Below, piece by piece: positions 7,023 to 16,925 of a stretch of DNA of 64,000 nt (position 1 is its first letter; each line of letters opens with the position of its first letter). The DNA is from CATOSD01 sp965203135 (GTDB lineage Bacteria; Chloroflexota; Dehalococcoidia; Lucifugimonadales; CATOSD01): NCBI GenBank assembly GCA_965203135.1, contig CBDBBO010000001.1, positions 1,984,001-2,048,000 of the forward strand, read 5' to 3'. A program made the translations under genes and the position numbers. Under the pieces are notes generated by a model. It was given only the letters and a program-made list of their open reading frames with translations. It searched no databases and was not told the DNA's origin.

Positions 7023-8870
7023 CTAGTGCCCGCCGCCCTCTTCCGGCTCATTTACCGGCTCGAACGACCAGGCGTACACGGCGAACATGCCGATCAACCC
7101 TCCTACCACCGCCAATGCGAAGTTGAACACCAGACCGTAGCCGCCTATCAGCAGCCCAATGGACACCACCAACGGCCAGTAAGACGGCTGAGGCAGGTGT
7201 ATGTCGTGCCCCTCGTCATCGCCGGACCCGCCGCCCACCGGCACCGCGCGCCTCACCGGCGTCCGCTTCTGAGCCCACCACTCGTCACGTCCGTACACGG
7301 TGGGGATCGTCTCGAAGTTGTACTCGGGCGGCGGCGACGATATGGACCACTCCAGCGTCCGTGCGTCCCAGGGGTCGTTCCCCGCAGGCTCGCCGCTCCT
7401 CCAGCCCTTAACGATGTTGTACACGAACAGCAGCATCGACAGCGCCAGCACCGCCGCACCAACCGACGACACCCCATTCCAGAACGACCACCCATACTCC
7501 TCGCCGTAGGTGTAGATCCTGCGCGGCATCCCGTCCATCCCAACGAAGTGCATAGGGAAGAACGTGATGTTCGACGCGATGAACATCGACCAGAACGTCA
7601 GCTTGCCCATCGCCTCGTTGTACATCCGCCCCGTGAACTTCGGGAACCAGTAATATATGCCCCCCACCAGCGCGAATATCGCCCCGGTGAACAGCACGTA
7701 GTGGATGTGCGCCACGATGAAGTACGTGTCCTGCTGTTGAGCGTCCGACGACGACATCGAGTGCATTATCCCGCTGATGCCGCCGATGGTGAACAGCACG
7801 ATGAACCCGATCGCGAACAGCATCGGAGTGCTGAAATCGATCGACCCCTTCCACATCGTGCCGATCCAGTTGAATATCTTGATGCCCGTCGGCACCGCGA
7901 TGGCCATGGTCGTTATCGTGAACACCGACGTCGCCACCGGCCCCAGACCCACCGTGAACATGTGGTGGCTCCACACCATCCAGCCCATGAACGCGATGAT
8001 CACTCCCGCCAGCACCACCGTCGAGTAGCCGAACAGCGGCTTCTTGGAAAACGTCGGGACTATCTCCGACACTATGCCCATCGCTGGCAGTATCAGGATG
8101 TACACCTCCGGGTGGCCGAACACCCAGAACAGGTGCTGCCAAAGCACCGGGTTCGCCCCGTTCGCCACCACGAAGAAGTTCGTGCCGAACGCCCGGTCGA
8201 ACATCAGCTCGATCAGCGCCACCGTTATCACCGGGAACGCCAGCACCAGCAGTATCGCCGTCACCAGCGTCATCCACGTGAACAGCGGCATCCGCATCAA
8301 CGACATGCCCGGCGCGCGCATGTTGATTATCGTCACGATGAAGTTGAACGCCGCCGCCAGCGACGCGATTCCCAGCACCTGCAGGCTGATGATCCAGAGG
8401 TCGATTCCGTTCCCCGGATTCGCCTCCAGCCCCGTCAGCGGCGCGTAGCCGAACCAGCCCGCGTTGGTCGCGCCCCCCATGAACCAGCTGAACTTCAGGA
8501 TGATCGCCCCCGCCAGGAACGTCCAGTAGCTGAAGGCGTTCAGCCTCGGAAACGCCACGTCCCGCGCACCTATCTGCAGCGGAATCACGAAGTTGAAGAA
8601 CGCCGCCCCCATCGGCATGATCGCCAGGAAGATCATCGTGGTGCCGTGCATCGTGAAGAGCTGGTTGAACACCTCCGCGCTCACGATGTCCTGATCGGCC
8701 CCCGCAAGCTGGAGCCGCATCAGTAGCGCCTCGAGGCCGCCCGACAGGAACAGCACGAACGCCGTCACGCCGTACAATATCCCAATCCGCTTGTGGTCGA
8801 TGGTCGTCAGCCACGACCAGACACCCGTCGGATGGGTGGGCCGGGGTATGCTCAGCGGTATACTTGTCAT
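7023..8870 (-). CDS. ctaD: Cytochrome c oxidase subunit I
   Basis: Catalytic subunit of the proton-pumping heme-copper oxidase, 615 residues with about 12 core helices plus a C-terminal extension with two more hydrophobic segments. Visible active-site features are the heme ligand region around LFTMHGTTMIF, the CuB/Tyr cross-link motif WVFGHPEVYILILP (containing the A1-type Glu), the SHHMFTVG histidine pair, and the C-terminal heme ligands in FIVAHIHYVLFTG. K-channel residues appear near TFSKKPLFG. It is co-oriented with ctaC and ctaE. Confidence 0.97.
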   Translation of the reverse strand: MTSIPLSIPRPTHPTGVWSWLTTIDHKRIGILYGVTAFVLFLSGGLEALLMRLQLAGADQDIVSAEVFNQLFTMHGTTMIFLAIMPMGAAFFNFVIPLQIGARDVAFPRLNAFSYWTFLAGAIILKFSWFMGGATNAGWFGYAPLTGLEANPGNGIDLWIISLQVLGIASLAAAFNFIVTIINMRAPGMSLMRMPLFTWMTLVTAILLVLAFPVITVALIELMFDRAFGTNFFVVANGANPVLWQHLFWVFGHPEVYILILPAMGIVSEIVPTFSKKPLFGYSTVVLAGVIIAFMGWMVWSHHMFTVGLGPVATSVFTITTMAIAVPTGIKIFNWIGTMWKGSIDFSTPMLFAIGFIVLFTIGGISGIMHSMSSSDAQQQDTYFIVAHIHYVLFTGAIFALVGGIYYWFPKFTGRMYNEAMGKLTFWSMFIASNITFFPMHFVGMDGMPRRIYTYGEEYGWSFWNGVSSVGAAVLALSMLLFVYNIVKGWRSGEPAGNDPWDARTLEWSISSPPPEYNFETIPTVYGRDEWWAQKRTPVRRAVPVGGGSGDDEGHDIHLPQPSYWPLVVSIGLLIGGYGLVFNFALAVVGGLIGMFAVYAWSFEPVNEPEEGGGH

Positions 8871-8912
8871 TCAGAGCCTCCGATTGGCCTCTCGGCCGAC
8901 CCCTCTTCGTCC

Positions 8913-10022
8913 CTACTTCAGCGTCAGCAGGTATGCCACCAGCGCGTCGATCTGGTTGTCGGTCAGCGGCGGAATCGTGCCGTTGTAAACCTCGGCGTCC
9001 CGGTACATTATGTTGCCCGGCTTCACGCCGTCCGGGTCCGTCAGCCACTCCCGCAGGTTCTCCTGCAAAAGCGCACCGCTCACCGCGTCAGACCCGTCCT
9101 CGGTGTTGTCCATAAGCCCCGCCGCCAGGTGCCTCCGGCTCGCCACGTGCGTCAGGTCCGGCCCGATGATCCCCCTCGCCAGCCGTGTGCCCCGCACCGC
9201 GTGGCACCGGAAGCAGAAGGTGTCCTGGCTCATGAACAAGTCCTCGCCCTCCTTGGCCAGCGGGTCCACCGGACTCGCCGCCTCAGCGAGCTGCTCCTCC
9301 ACCCAGGCGTTGAACTCGTCCCAGGTCTCCACCACCACCTTGAAGCGCATGTTGGCGTGGGACACGCCGCAGAACTCCGCGCACTGCGCGTAGTACTCGC
9401 CCTCGCGCTCCCCCTTCAGCCACAGCGTGTTGTCGTTGTTCGGGATCATGTCCACCTTGCCCGCCAGCTTGGGCACCCAGAAGCTGTGGATCACGTCCTT
9501 CGAGCGCAGGTCGACGTTGATAACCTCGTCCACCGGGATGTGCATCTCGTTCGCGGTGACCACGCCGTAGTCCGGGTAATTGAACTCGAACCACCACTGG
9601 TGCCCTGTGGCCTCGACCACGAACCCGCCCTCCTCCGGCGGCTCCGGCGATATGGTGGTGCTGTACAGCACCATCAGCGTCGGTATCGCCGCCACGACCA
9701 AGATGACCGCCGGTATCACCGTCCAGGTGATCTCCAGCGCGTCGTTGCCGTGTATCTGCTCCGGGTCGCCGTCGCCCGGCCGCCTGCGGTACTTGAACAC
9801 CGCGTACAGGATGATGCCCTCTACGATCACGAACACCAGCGCGCCCAGTGCGAAGATGATCCAGAACACCACCGCCTGCTCGCGCGCCACCGGCCCGAGC
9901 GTGTCGAAGGTCGATTGCGGATGCGATGGGGTACAGGCCGCCGCCAGGAGCATAAGCGCGCCCAGCAAGAGCATACCGAGAAGGCCGCCCGCTCGGCGGC
10001 GCGTCTTCTTCGTTTTCACCAA
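8913..10022 (-). CDS. ctaC: Cytochrome c oxidase subunit II fused to cytochrome c (caa3 type)
   Basis: 369 residues. A lipoprotein signal (LLAAAC) is followed by two membrane helices, a cupredoxin domain with the CuA motif CAEFCGVSHANM, and a C-terminal cytochrome c domain with the heme site CFRCH and a distal Met region (NIMYRDAEVYNG). The fusion makes this a caa3-type oxidase that receives electrons through its own heme c. It sits 42 nt upstream of ctaD and downstream of ctaB. Confidence 0.95.
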   Translation of the reverse strand: MVKTKKTRRRAGGLLGMLLLGALMLLAAACTPSHPQSTFDTLGPVAREQAVVFWIIFALGALVFVIVEGIILYAVFKYRRRPGDGDPEQIHGNDALEITWTVIPAVILVVAAIPTLMVLYSTTISPEPPEEGGFVVEATGHQWWFEFNYPDYGVVTANEMHIPVDEVINVDLRSKDVIHSFWVPKLAGKVDMIPNNDNTLWLKGEREGEYYAQCAEFCGVSHANMRFKVVVETWDEFNAWVEEQLAEAASPVDPLAKEGEDLFMSQDTFCFRCHAVRGTRLARGIIGPDLTHVASRRHLAAGLMDNTEDGSDAVSGALLQENLREWLTDPDGVKPGNIMYRDAEVYNGTIPPLTDNQIDALVAYLLTLK

Positions 10023-10124
10023 TCAACCTCGCACAGTACGGTTGCGCGGCGCCAGGGGGGTCGTCGCGCCGGCCCACAAAAATCTACCAAAGCCGCTATG
10101 AGTCGTCAAGGTTTGAGCCATCGC

Positions 10125-11018
10125 CTAGACCGCCGTCAAGACCGTCGCGTCCACCATCATCGCCGCGAACAGCAGCGCCAGGTACGCCAGCGAATACAGG
10201 TAAAGCGGCTTGGCCCCCTCGATTCCCGGACGCCTCCACAGCCGCCAGGCGTACACGATGAAGCCGGCCCCCAGCGCCGCGCTCGACACGAAGTAGAACC
10301 ACCCAAGCTCGCCCGTCACGAAGAACATCGACGTCAGCGCGGCCACCAGCAGCGTGTACAGGAATATCGACCGCTTCGTCTGCTCCACTCCCGCCACCAC
10401 CGGCAGCATGGGCACGCCCGCGCTCGCGTAGTCATCCTTCAGCAGCAGCGCCAGCGCCCAAAAGTGCGGCGGCGTCCAGAAGAATATGATCGCGAACAGG
10501 TACAGCGCCGGCAGACCCAGGTAGCCCGTCACCGCCGCCCAGCCCACCATCGGCGGAATCGCCCCCGCCGCGCCGCCGATCACGATGTTCTGCGGCGTCG
10601 ACCGCTTCAGCGCCTTGGTGTATATCAGCACGTAGAACAGCGTCGCGCTCAGCGTCAGCAGCGCACACAGCAGGTTCGCGCCCGCCCACAACAGCCCGAA
10701 CGCCACCACGTTCAGCGCCACCCCGAACGCCAGCGCGTTCCCGGGACGCACCGATCCCCGCGCCACCGGCCTCGCTCGAGTTCGGCGCATGATCGAGTCG
10801 ATGTCCCTGTCCGCGTAGTGGTTCAGCGCGTTCGCCCCCCCCGCCGCCAGCGCGCCGCCGACCAGCACCACCAGCACAAGCTGCCACTCCGGCACTCCGC
10901 GCGCGCCCAGGAACATCCCCCCCAGCGCCGTCAGCAAGAGCAGCGAGATTATCCGCGGCTTGGTCAGCGCCACGTAGTCCCTGACCACGCTGCTCGAGGC
11001 CGTCATCTGCGCCATCAT
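10125..11018 (-). CDS. ctaB: Protoheme IX farnesyltransferase (heme O synthase)
   Basis: Adds the farnesyl group to heme B, the first step toward heme A. 297 residues from the ATG at 11018, which overlaps the ctaA stop codon (ATGA), so translation is probably coupled; a longer reading upstream overlaps ctaA and lacks family similarity. UbiA-type motifs are NALNHYADRDIDSIMRRT (first Asp-rich site) and YADRD; the second site is less obvious (LLLKDDYASAG). Multiple membrane helices. Next genes are ctaC and ctaD. Confidence 0.95.
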   Translation of the reverse strand: MMAQMTASSSVVRDYVALTKPRIISLLLLTALGGMFLGARGVPEWQLVLVVLVGGALAAGGANALNHYADRDIDSIMRRTRARPVARGSVRPGNALAFGVALNVVAFGLLWAGANLLCALLTLSATLFYVLIYTKALKRSTPQNIVIGGAAGAIPPMVGWAAVTGYLGLPALYLFAIIFFWTPPHFWALALLLKDDYASAGVPMLPVVAGVEQTKRSIFLYTLLVAALTSMFFVTGELGWFYFVSSAALGAGFIVYAWRLWRRPGIEGAKPLYLYSLAYLALLFAAMMVDATVLTAV

Positions 11019-12031
11019 TGCGCCCACCGCCTCGTCGCGGTCGCCGTCACCGTCTCGACGTCCCCGCTCGGAGCGTCCAGCAGCCCGGCTCCCCGCCGCG
11101 TGTACGCCAGCACGCACAGAAACGTCAGCGCCACCCACGTTAGCGTCGCCAGGCTCAGGTGCACCGCCTTCATCTCAGCCGCGAACCGCGCCCAGATGAT
11201 CCACGCCCCCGCCACGATCTGCACCGCGAACAGCGCCGTCGTGCACAGCGCCGCCCACCGCACCGCCGGCAGCTCCCGCCCTCTCGCGTACGCGACCGCC
11301 GCCAGCGCCAGCACCATCGCGCCCACCATCGCGCTCAACATGCGATGCCCCATGTGAATCGCGGCGGGCACGCCCTCCGGCATAAGCTCGCCCCGGCACA
11401 GCGGCCACGTCGCGCACGCCGAGCTACCGCCGTATCCCACCATGAACGAACCGGACATCATCAGAAGGAAGACTCCCGCGAATGTGGCCGCGACAAGGAT
11501 GTTCAGCCCCCTGCCGCCCAAACTCCTCTTTCTCTCTGGTGAGGAAGATTGAGATGGAGGAGACGCTCCCGTCTCCCGCCAGCCCGCCAGGATGAGCACC
11601 ACCAGCGCCGTCGCGAGCGCCTCTGCCAGCGCCAGGTGAATCAGCCGTAGCCACCACTCCAGCTCCGTGAGCACCGTCGCCCCGCCGAGCAGTGCCGCCG
11701 CTACCACCAGTACCAGCCCCACGATGGCGCTGCCCACCATCCACGAGTTGCGCCGGTAGTACAGCCACACCACGCCCGCCGTAACGAGCATGAGAGCGCC
11801 GAGAGAAGACGCTGTGAGGCGGTGGCTGTACTCGATGAGGGTGTCGGTCTGGAACGGCGGGATTATCTGCCCGTGGCACAGCGGCCAGTCCGGGCAGCCC
11901 AGGCCCGATCCGGTCGTCCGGACCACGCCGCCTAGCGTGACCTGGGCAAACGCGAACAGCAGCGTGACGATCGCCGCCCAGCGAAAGATTAAGTCTGTCC
12001 TTCTCGAGGGAGTCCGCAGCTTCCCAATCAA
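11015..12031 (-). CDS. ctaA: Heme A synthase, CtaA/COX15 family
   Basis: Oxidises heme O to heme A in the membrane. 338 residues, eight helices. Conserved features include GGVVRTTGSGLGCPDWPLCHG with the cysteine pair, EYSHRL, the second half WPLCRGELMP, HMGHRML and the terminal VHLS. Two CPxWPLC-like loops are preserved. A short serine-rich linker (PPSQSSSPERKRSLGG) separates the two halves. It is first in the oxidase operon and overlaps ctaB by 4 nt. Confidence 0.95.
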   Translation of the reverse strand: MIGKLRTPSRRTDLIFRWAAIVTLLFAFAQVTLGGVVRTTGSGLGCPDWPLCHGQIIPPFQTDTLIEYSHRLTASSLGALMLVTAGVVWLYYRRNSWMVGSAIVGLVLVVAAALLGGATVLTELEWWLRLIHLALAEALATALVVLILAGWRETGASPPSQSSSPERKRSLGGRGLNILVAATFAGVFLLMMSGSFMVGYGGSSACATWPLCRGELMPEGVPAAIHMGHRMLSAMVGAMVLALAAVAYARGRELPAVRWAALCTTALFAVQIVAGAWIIWARFAAEMKAVHLSLATLTWVALTFLCVLAYTRRGAGLLDAPSGDVETVTATATRRWAQ

Positions 12032-12223
12032 GGCTGCCTTTCAGTGCCAGCGCCCACGCTGGAGCGGCGCCCGGAGCGCCCGGCGGAAATCCACCCGGGG
12101 CGGCCACAGACGCCGCGACAAACTATGTGCAACTTTTCACGAAGTCACAATAGCACAGCAACCGAACCCCAGTCAATCCACACCCCGCCAGTCTCAACTC
12201 CCACGGAGCCGTCTCGTCAACCC

Positions 12224-12655
12224 TCAATTGTCCGCCTCCCGCCACAGCGCGCACCCCGTCACCCACACCACCAGCGGCAACGCCGTATCCACGAACGCCC
12301 AGATCACCCACGCCTGGTGGTTGGCGTCCAGGCTGTCCCCACCCTGGGCCAGCAGCGAAAACCAGTTGTGCAGAAACAGTATCGTCACCGCGGCGGTCAG
12401 GTAGAACGCTACGTTCACCTCCAGGTACCGCAGCGTAACCCCCGCCTCCGCGTCCCGCCCCCCGACTTCCATCTTACGCGAGTAGTTGAAGATGAGCGCC
12501 GCCGCCAGCGCGATCAACATCAGCACGTCCAGCACGTACCACACCTGCAAAACGTCCAGTGTGTCATCCAGGAACGTGTTGACGATGAAGAACACGGCCA
12601 CCACCACCGCCACCGCAATCAGGTAGACCGCTCCAACTCTCCTCAGAATACCCAT
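12224..12655 (-). CDS. Four-helix membrane protein upstream of ctaA
   Basis: 143 residues with four hydrophobic segments (about 6-26, 38-58, 80-100 and 115-135) joined by short loops; the loop MEVGGRDAEAGVTLRYLEVN is the main soluble part. I do not recognise a family. It lies 192 nt upstream of ctaA on the same strand, so it may belong to the oxidase operon or have its own promoter. Confidence 0.6.
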   Translation of the reverse strand: MGILRRVGAVYLIAVAVVVAVFFIVNTFLDDTLDVLQVWYVLDVLMLIALAAALIFNYSRKMEVGGRDAEAGVTLRYLEVNVAFYLTAAVTILFLHNWFSLLAQGGDSLDANHQAWVIWAFVDTALPLVVWVTGCALWREADN

Positions 12656-12720
12656 TGCACCTGCTCCTCTCGCTGCAAACTACCCGCGCCGGTCGGCCCT
12701 AGCATAGCACAGCCCATTCC

Positions 12721-12750
12721 TTGACGCGCCCGCTCCCCCGCCACTAAAAT
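12721..12750 (+). promoter_or_regulatory. Promoter of tRNA-Lys
   Basis: TTGACG (12721-12726), 18-nt spacer and TAAAAT (12745-12750), ending 14 nt before the mature tRNA 5' end. A near-identical copy of this stretch occurs at 19577-19605. Confidence 0.75.
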
Positions 12751-12764
12751 TGCATGACGCTTCC

Positions 12765-12838
<74 letters not shown>

Positions 12839-12880
12839 CTCCCCCACTAACAGCCTTCCAAATTGTCCCTTTCCCCTTCC

Positions 12881-13291
12881 ATGAACCAGCAACTAGACTA
12901 CATACAACTCCCCACCGACCGGGACGTCCTCGCCCCCGACGGCTCCGAGATCCGGCTGCTGGCAGCCACAAGCCGCGGCAGCATGGTCCACTGCACCCTG
13001 AACCCCGGAGACGTGTCGGTCGCCGTAGCGCACAAGACGGTCGACGAGGTCTGGTACTTCCTAGAGGGCGCCGGCCAGGTGTGGAGGAAGCACGGCGACA
13101 GCGAGCGCGTCGTGGACGTAGCCCCAGGCGCCAGCCTGTCCATCCCTCTCGGCGCCCACTTCCAGTTCAGAACAACCGGCGACCGCCCCCTCAGGTTCGT
13201 CATCGTAACCATGCCGCCCTGGCACGGCCCCGACGAAGCCTACCCCGTGCAAGGCCACTGGCCCACCACACACCGCCAACCGTCGGCCTGA
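12881..13291 (+). CDS. Cupin-domain protein
   Basis: 136 residues from ATG at 12881; a TTG 18 nt upstream is a weaker alternative. The single beta-barrel cupin has metal-site motif 1 around VAVAHKTVDEVWYFLEGAG (His and Glu) and motif 2 around GASLSIPLGAHFQFR (His). Small cupins of this kind bind a divalent metal and can be isomerases, dioxygenases or sensors; the substrate cannot be told. It stands alone between tRNA-Lys and the importer genes. Confidence 0.85.
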   Translation: MNQQLDYIQLPTDRDVLAPDGSEIRLLAATSRGSMVHCTLNPGDVSVAVAHKTVDEVWYFLEGAGQVWRKHGDSERVVDVAPGASLSIPLGAHFQFRTTGDRPLRFVIVTMPPWHGPDEAYPVQGHWPTTHRQPSA

Positions 13292-13396
13292 CCAAGCCGC
13301 CTTCGGCGTAGCCTTCCTGGCCGTCGCCTCCGTGCGCTTGCGCCTCTCCCCCACCGCCACCTGAGCGAGACTGGCCGATGCGAGAACGGTGAGTCG

Positions 13397-14230
13397 TCAT
13401 CCCGGACGCAGCCAGTTCTCCAACCCCTGGCTCAGCGCGTTGAAGCCAAACACCAGGATGAATATAGCCACGCCGGGCGGCAGCACCAGGTGAGGCGCGT
13501 AGTCCATGTACGGGCGGGCGTCGACCAGCATAGTGCCCCACTCAGGAGCCGGTCGCTGAATTCCAAGCCCCAGGAAACTCAGGCCGGCGATGGCAAGCAC
13601 CGTAACGCCCGCATCCAGGCTCAGTTGCGCCGACACCGGCCCCACGGAAGCCGGCAGCAGGTGCTTACGCATTATGTGGCTGTCCGTTGCGCCGATCGCC
13701 CACGCCGCCGTGACGAATTCACTGGTCTTGACCGTCAGCACCAGGCTCCGGGCCAGCCGCGCGTAGCGCACCCATCCCGTCAGAGCCAACGCAAGTACCA
13801 GCGCGGCGATGCTGGAGCCAATCGCGCCAATGAGTGCCAGGGCCAGGACAATGCTCGGCAGCGCGTAGAAAAGGTCTGTAAGCCGCATCCCCAACTCTTC
13901 TACCACGCCGCCGGAATAGCCGCAGACCAGCCCGATGAGCATTCCCGCTATCAGCGAAACCAGGAGCACGATCGCCGTAACCGTGATGGAAACGCGCCCG
14001 CCCCACAACACGCGGCTCAGCATATCCCGCCCCAGGTTATCCGTGCCCAGCCAGTGTTCCGCGGAGGGGGACTGCAGACGACCCGACAGGTCGATTGCGA
14101 CCGGATCGAAAGGAGCCAGCCAGGGAGCTGCCAGGCAAGCGCACACCAGCAGCGATGCGAACCCGGCCCCCGCCAGCAGCAGCAGGTTGCGACTTATCCA
14201 GAGCGCCGCCTCATTACGTCTCCCCGCCAT
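13397..14230 (-). CDS. NikC/DppC-type ABC transporter permease
   Basis: 277 residues, inner-membrane permease with the DppC N-terminal domain and six helices. The ABC docking (EAA) loop reads FVTAAWAIGATDSHIMRKH. PSAEHWLGTDNLGRDMLSRV is the typical DppC/NikC periplasmic motif. It starts 1 nt after the end of the NikB-like gene, so the two are coupled. No ATPase gene follows; the next gene is a cupin on the other strand. Confidence 0.92.
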   Translation of the reverse strand: MAGRRNEAALWISRNLLLLAGAGFASLLVCACLAAPWLAPFDPVAIDLSGRLQSPSAEHWLGTDNLGRDMLSRVLWGGRVSITVTAIVLLVSLIAGMLIGLVCGYSGGVVEELGMRLTDLFYALPSIVLALALIGAIGSSIAALVLALALTGWVRYARLARSLVLTVKTSEFVTAAWAIGATDSHIMRKHLLPASVGPVSAQLSLDAGVTVLAIAGLSFLGLGIQRPAPEWGTMLVDARPYMDYAPHLVLPPGVAIFILVFGFNALSQGLENWLRPG

Positions 14231-14231
14231 G

Positions 14232-15167
14232 CTAGCTCAGCCGCAGGCGCGGGTCGAAGGTGCCATAAGCGAGATCGGCCAGCAGATTGAAGAATATGAT
14301 GATTACACCAAAGACCAGCACCGTCGCCTGAATGGCTGGCAGGTCGCGGATGTTGACCGCTTCGATGTAGTAGCTGCCCAACCCCGGCCAGGAGAACACC
14401 GTCTCGATGATGATCGCGCCGCTGATCAGCGCGCTGAACTGATAGGCCACGACCGTGACATACGGCACCGCGATATTGGGCATAGCGTGGCGAAACAGCT
14501 GCGCCGACGGCGGGAGACCTTTGGATGCCGCCGTTCGCATGTAGTCCTGGCGCAACACGTCCTGCAGAATCGACCGCAAGAGCTGGCTGAGCCGCGCCGC
14601 TTGGGGGCCGGCCAGCGTAACCGCCGGCAGGATCAGGTGCAGTCCGCTCTTGGCGCCAAAGCTGGGCAGAAGCCCCAGATGCACGGCAAATATCAGGATC
14701 AGCACGAACGCCAGCCAGAAGTCGGGAATAGCCACCCAAACGAGCCCGGTGATTCGAATGGCATTGTCGGCGACGGAATCGGGCTTCAAAGCCGCCCAGA
14801 TGCCCAAGGTCGTGCCTATCAGCACCACCAGCGCCATCGCCGCTGTGCCCAGCAGCATTGAGAAACCAATCCGAGACGGCAGCTCGGAGCTAATCAGCCT
14901 GTTAGTGCGAATCGAGTAACCGAAGTCGCCTCGGAGAGCCTGCCCCAGCCAGCCCAGGTACTGTAGCGGAATAGGCCTGTCCAGGCCATACTCTTTCCGG
15001 ACCTGGGCTATGTCCTCCGATCTGGCTGGGCCTCCCCCCAGGCGCTGCGCCGCGATAACCTGCGCAGGGTCGGCTGGCGAAAGGTAAATCAACAGGTAGA
15101 CCAGCAGGCTCAACCCCAGGAAGATCAAAGCCGCGCTGAACAGCCTTCTCAGCAGATAAGGGAGCAT
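14232..15167 (-). CDS. NikB/DppB-type ABC transporter permease
   Basis: 311 residues with six membrane helices. DppB family features include the N-terminal PYLLRRLFSAALIFLG helix, LGLDRPIPLQYLGWLG-like segment and the EAA loop DYMRTAASKGLPPSAQL. It pairs with the downstream NikC-like permease to form the membrane channel, and follows a NikA-like binding protein. A palindromic repeat lies in the 69-nt gap to that gene. Confidence 0.92.
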   Translation of the reverse strand: MLPYLLRRLFSAALIFLGLSLLVYLLIYLSPADPAQVIAAQRLGGGPARSEDIAQVRKEYGLDRPIPLQYLGWLGQALRGDFGYSIRTNRLISSELPSRIGFSMLLGTAAMALVVLIGTTLGIWAALKPDSVADNAIRITGLVWVAIPDFWLAFVLILIFAVHLGLLPSFGAKSGLHLILPAVTLAGPQAARLSQLLRSILQDVLRQDYMRTAASKGLPPSAQLFRHAMPNIAVPYVTVVAYQFSALISGAIIIETVFSWPGLGSYYIEAVNIRDLPAIQATVLVFGVIIIFFNLLADLAYGTFDPRLRLS

Positions 15168-15176
15168 ATCCGATCA

Positions 15177-15218
15177 GTCCCTTCCCCGTGCGAGGGGGAA
15201 GGGACAAGGGGGGTGGTG
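15177..15218 (+). repeat. Interspersed palindromic repeat, divergent copy
   Basis: CCCTTCCCCGTGCGAGGGGGAAGGG followed by a degenerate tail (ACAAGGGGGGTGG). It is between the binding-protein gene and the first permease gene. Confidence 0.7.
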
Positions 15219-15236
15219 AGCACAAGTCCCCCAGAC

Positions 15237-16925
15237 CTAGTTCCCCGTGACGGCCACATCCTGCACGGCGAAGGCCCAGTCATACTCCGTGCCTCCCAAC
15301 TGGAAGCCTTCCACCTCGTCGCGCACGGCATAGACCCGCTGCGGATACAGCAGCGGAATGACCGCGGCCTCCTCGTCGAGCCGCCGCCAGATCTGGTTGT
15401 AGATCTCCTGTCGTTCGTGGTCGTCAGTCGAAGCCAGCGCCGAATCGATTAGCTGGTCCAGCACGGAATCGGAGTACGAAACCGCGGTATCTTCGCCGGT
15501 GTCCGTGTAGAATGCGCCGGCTAGCAGGCTGTGAGGATCGTAGGGCGGCCCCCAGGAGAAACGCATAATCAGATCGTATTCCTTGGTGTAGAAGGCATCG
15601 AGCCAGCCGCTGTAATCGAAAGCGCGAATCTCCAACTCGATCCCGACTTCCCTGTATTGCGCCTGGATTGCCTCTGCCACTGTCGCTGTCTGGGGCAAAC
15701 GGGACTGATCGACTACCAGGGTCAATTTGAGAGGCGTCCCATCCTTTTCGAACACGCCGCCGCCGTTGAGCGCCCATCCGGCCTCGGTCAGCAACGCCTT
15801 CGCTCGATCCGGATTGTGCTCATACCCTTCCGCGCCCGTGACGGTAACGTAAGGTATGTTGCCCGGCAGCAAGTGCTGAGCCGGTTCTGCCTTGCCGCCG
15901 AACAGGTCCCTGGCGATGCTCACCCGGTCTATAGCCTGGTTGAGCGCCCGCCGAACTCGAGCGTCGTCGAGGGGTGGCCTGTCGAACTGTGTGGAGATGT
16001 AGAAGGTGGTGATTCCATTCCCGGCCAGGATTCGCACGTCGTCGTTGCGCTCCAAGACCGGCAGACTCTCCAGCGAAATGCCGCCAAGGTACTCCCCGCC
16101 GACTATGTCCACCTCATCGCTCAGCAGCGCCGCCATGCGCGTCTGGCCGTCGAGGATGACTTCGATAATGATCTCGTCGAGCTCCGGTTTCTCACCCCAG
16201 TAGGCATCGTTGCGCACCAGCACGGCCCGCGTATCGCTGATCGACTCCACCTTCCATGGGCCGGTGCCAACGGGTTCCGCAAACTCGCCGGCGCTGTCAA
16301 CGCCGTTGGTACTCAGAAAGCGAACGGGGCGTACCAGCGTAAGGTCCTGCATTGCCGGGTAGTACGGCTCGCTCAAGGTCAGCACCACGGTGGACTGATC
16401 CGGCGTCTCAACGCTGGAGATCCGGGTCGTCGTGGGAAGCCAGCCGTGGCGATCGTTACCAACCCAACGCTCCATGTTCCACTTCACCGCCTCGGCGCTG
16501 AAGGGCGTTCCGTCATGGAATGTCACGCCCTGGCGCAGGTTGAAGGTCCAGGTCAGCCCATCGTCGGAAATGTCCCACGACTCGGCCAGCGACGGTTGAA
16601 TGCCGCCATCGGAATCGTAGCGGACCAGCGGCTCGTACAACAGGTCGAGCACCACCATGCTGGTGCTGTAATCATGAGGATTCCCGGGACCGAGATTGCG
16701 GCCCGATGCCAGCACCAGCGTCTGTTCGACGTCGGCGGCCTGCGGCGGCGCGCTCGTTGGCGAAGCGGCGGTCATTGCTGGCGCCGCCGCCGTCGGCTCC
16801 GCGGCGGCGGGCTGTCCGGTGCCTGCGGACGCCGTATCCCCTTCCGACTCGGACGACGTTTCCCCGCAGGCAACAGACATGAGCAGGACTGCGGACAGCA
16901 CCAAAAGCCACTGGAAGACGCGCAT
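15237..16925 (-). CDS. NikA-like substrate-binding lipoprotein
   Basis: 562 residues from ATG at 16925, chosen because a lipoprotein signal follows (VLLMSVAC) and GGGAGGG lies upstream; a longer in-frame start at 17027 adds residues with no signal. The SBP family 5 fold resembles E. coli NikA in a run of features: NLGPGNPHDY, LYEPLVRYDSDGGI, LAESWDISDDGLTWTF, the YYPAMQDLTLVRPVRF segment, GTGPW and NAYWGEKP-like motif (NDAYWGEKPEL). Nickel, possibly as a chelate, is therefore a reasonable substrate, though peptides cannot be excluded. Two 13-bp palindromes lie upstream. Confidence 0.8.
   Translation of the reverse strand: MRVFQWLLVLSAVLLMSVACGETSSESEGDTASAGTGQPAAAEPTAAAPAMTAASPTSAPPQAADVEQTLVLASGRNLGPGNPHDYSTSMVVLDLLYEPLVRYDSDGGIQPSLAESWDISDDGLTWTFNLRQGVTFHDGTPFSAEAVKWNMERWVGNDRHGWLPTTTRISSVETPDQSTVVLTLSEPYYPAMQDLTLVRPVRFLSTNGVDSAGEFAEPVGTGPWKVESISDTRAVLVRNDAYWGEKPELDEIIIEVILDGQTRMAALLSDEVDIVGGEYLGGISLESLPVLERNDDVRILAGNGITTFYISTQFDRPPLDDARVRRALNQAIDRVSIARDLFGGKAEPAQHLLPGNIPYVTVTGAEGYEHNPDRAKALLTEAGWALNGGGVFEKDGTPLKLTLVVDQSRLPQTATVAEAIQAQYREVGIELEIRAFDYSGWLDAFYTKEYDLIMRFSWGPPYDPHSLLAGAFYTDTGEDTAVSYSDSVLDQLIDSALASTDDHERQEIYNQIWRRLDEEAAVIPLLYPQRVYAVRDEVEGFQLGGTEYDWAFAVQDVAVTGN

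Noticed and set aside
6903..11357. Very long plus-strand frames (607 and 854 codons) opposite the oxidase genes
   Set aside because: They are exact antisense to ctaE, ctaD, ctaC and ctaB, rich in Arg/His/Pro, with no domain; typical of high-GC antisense.
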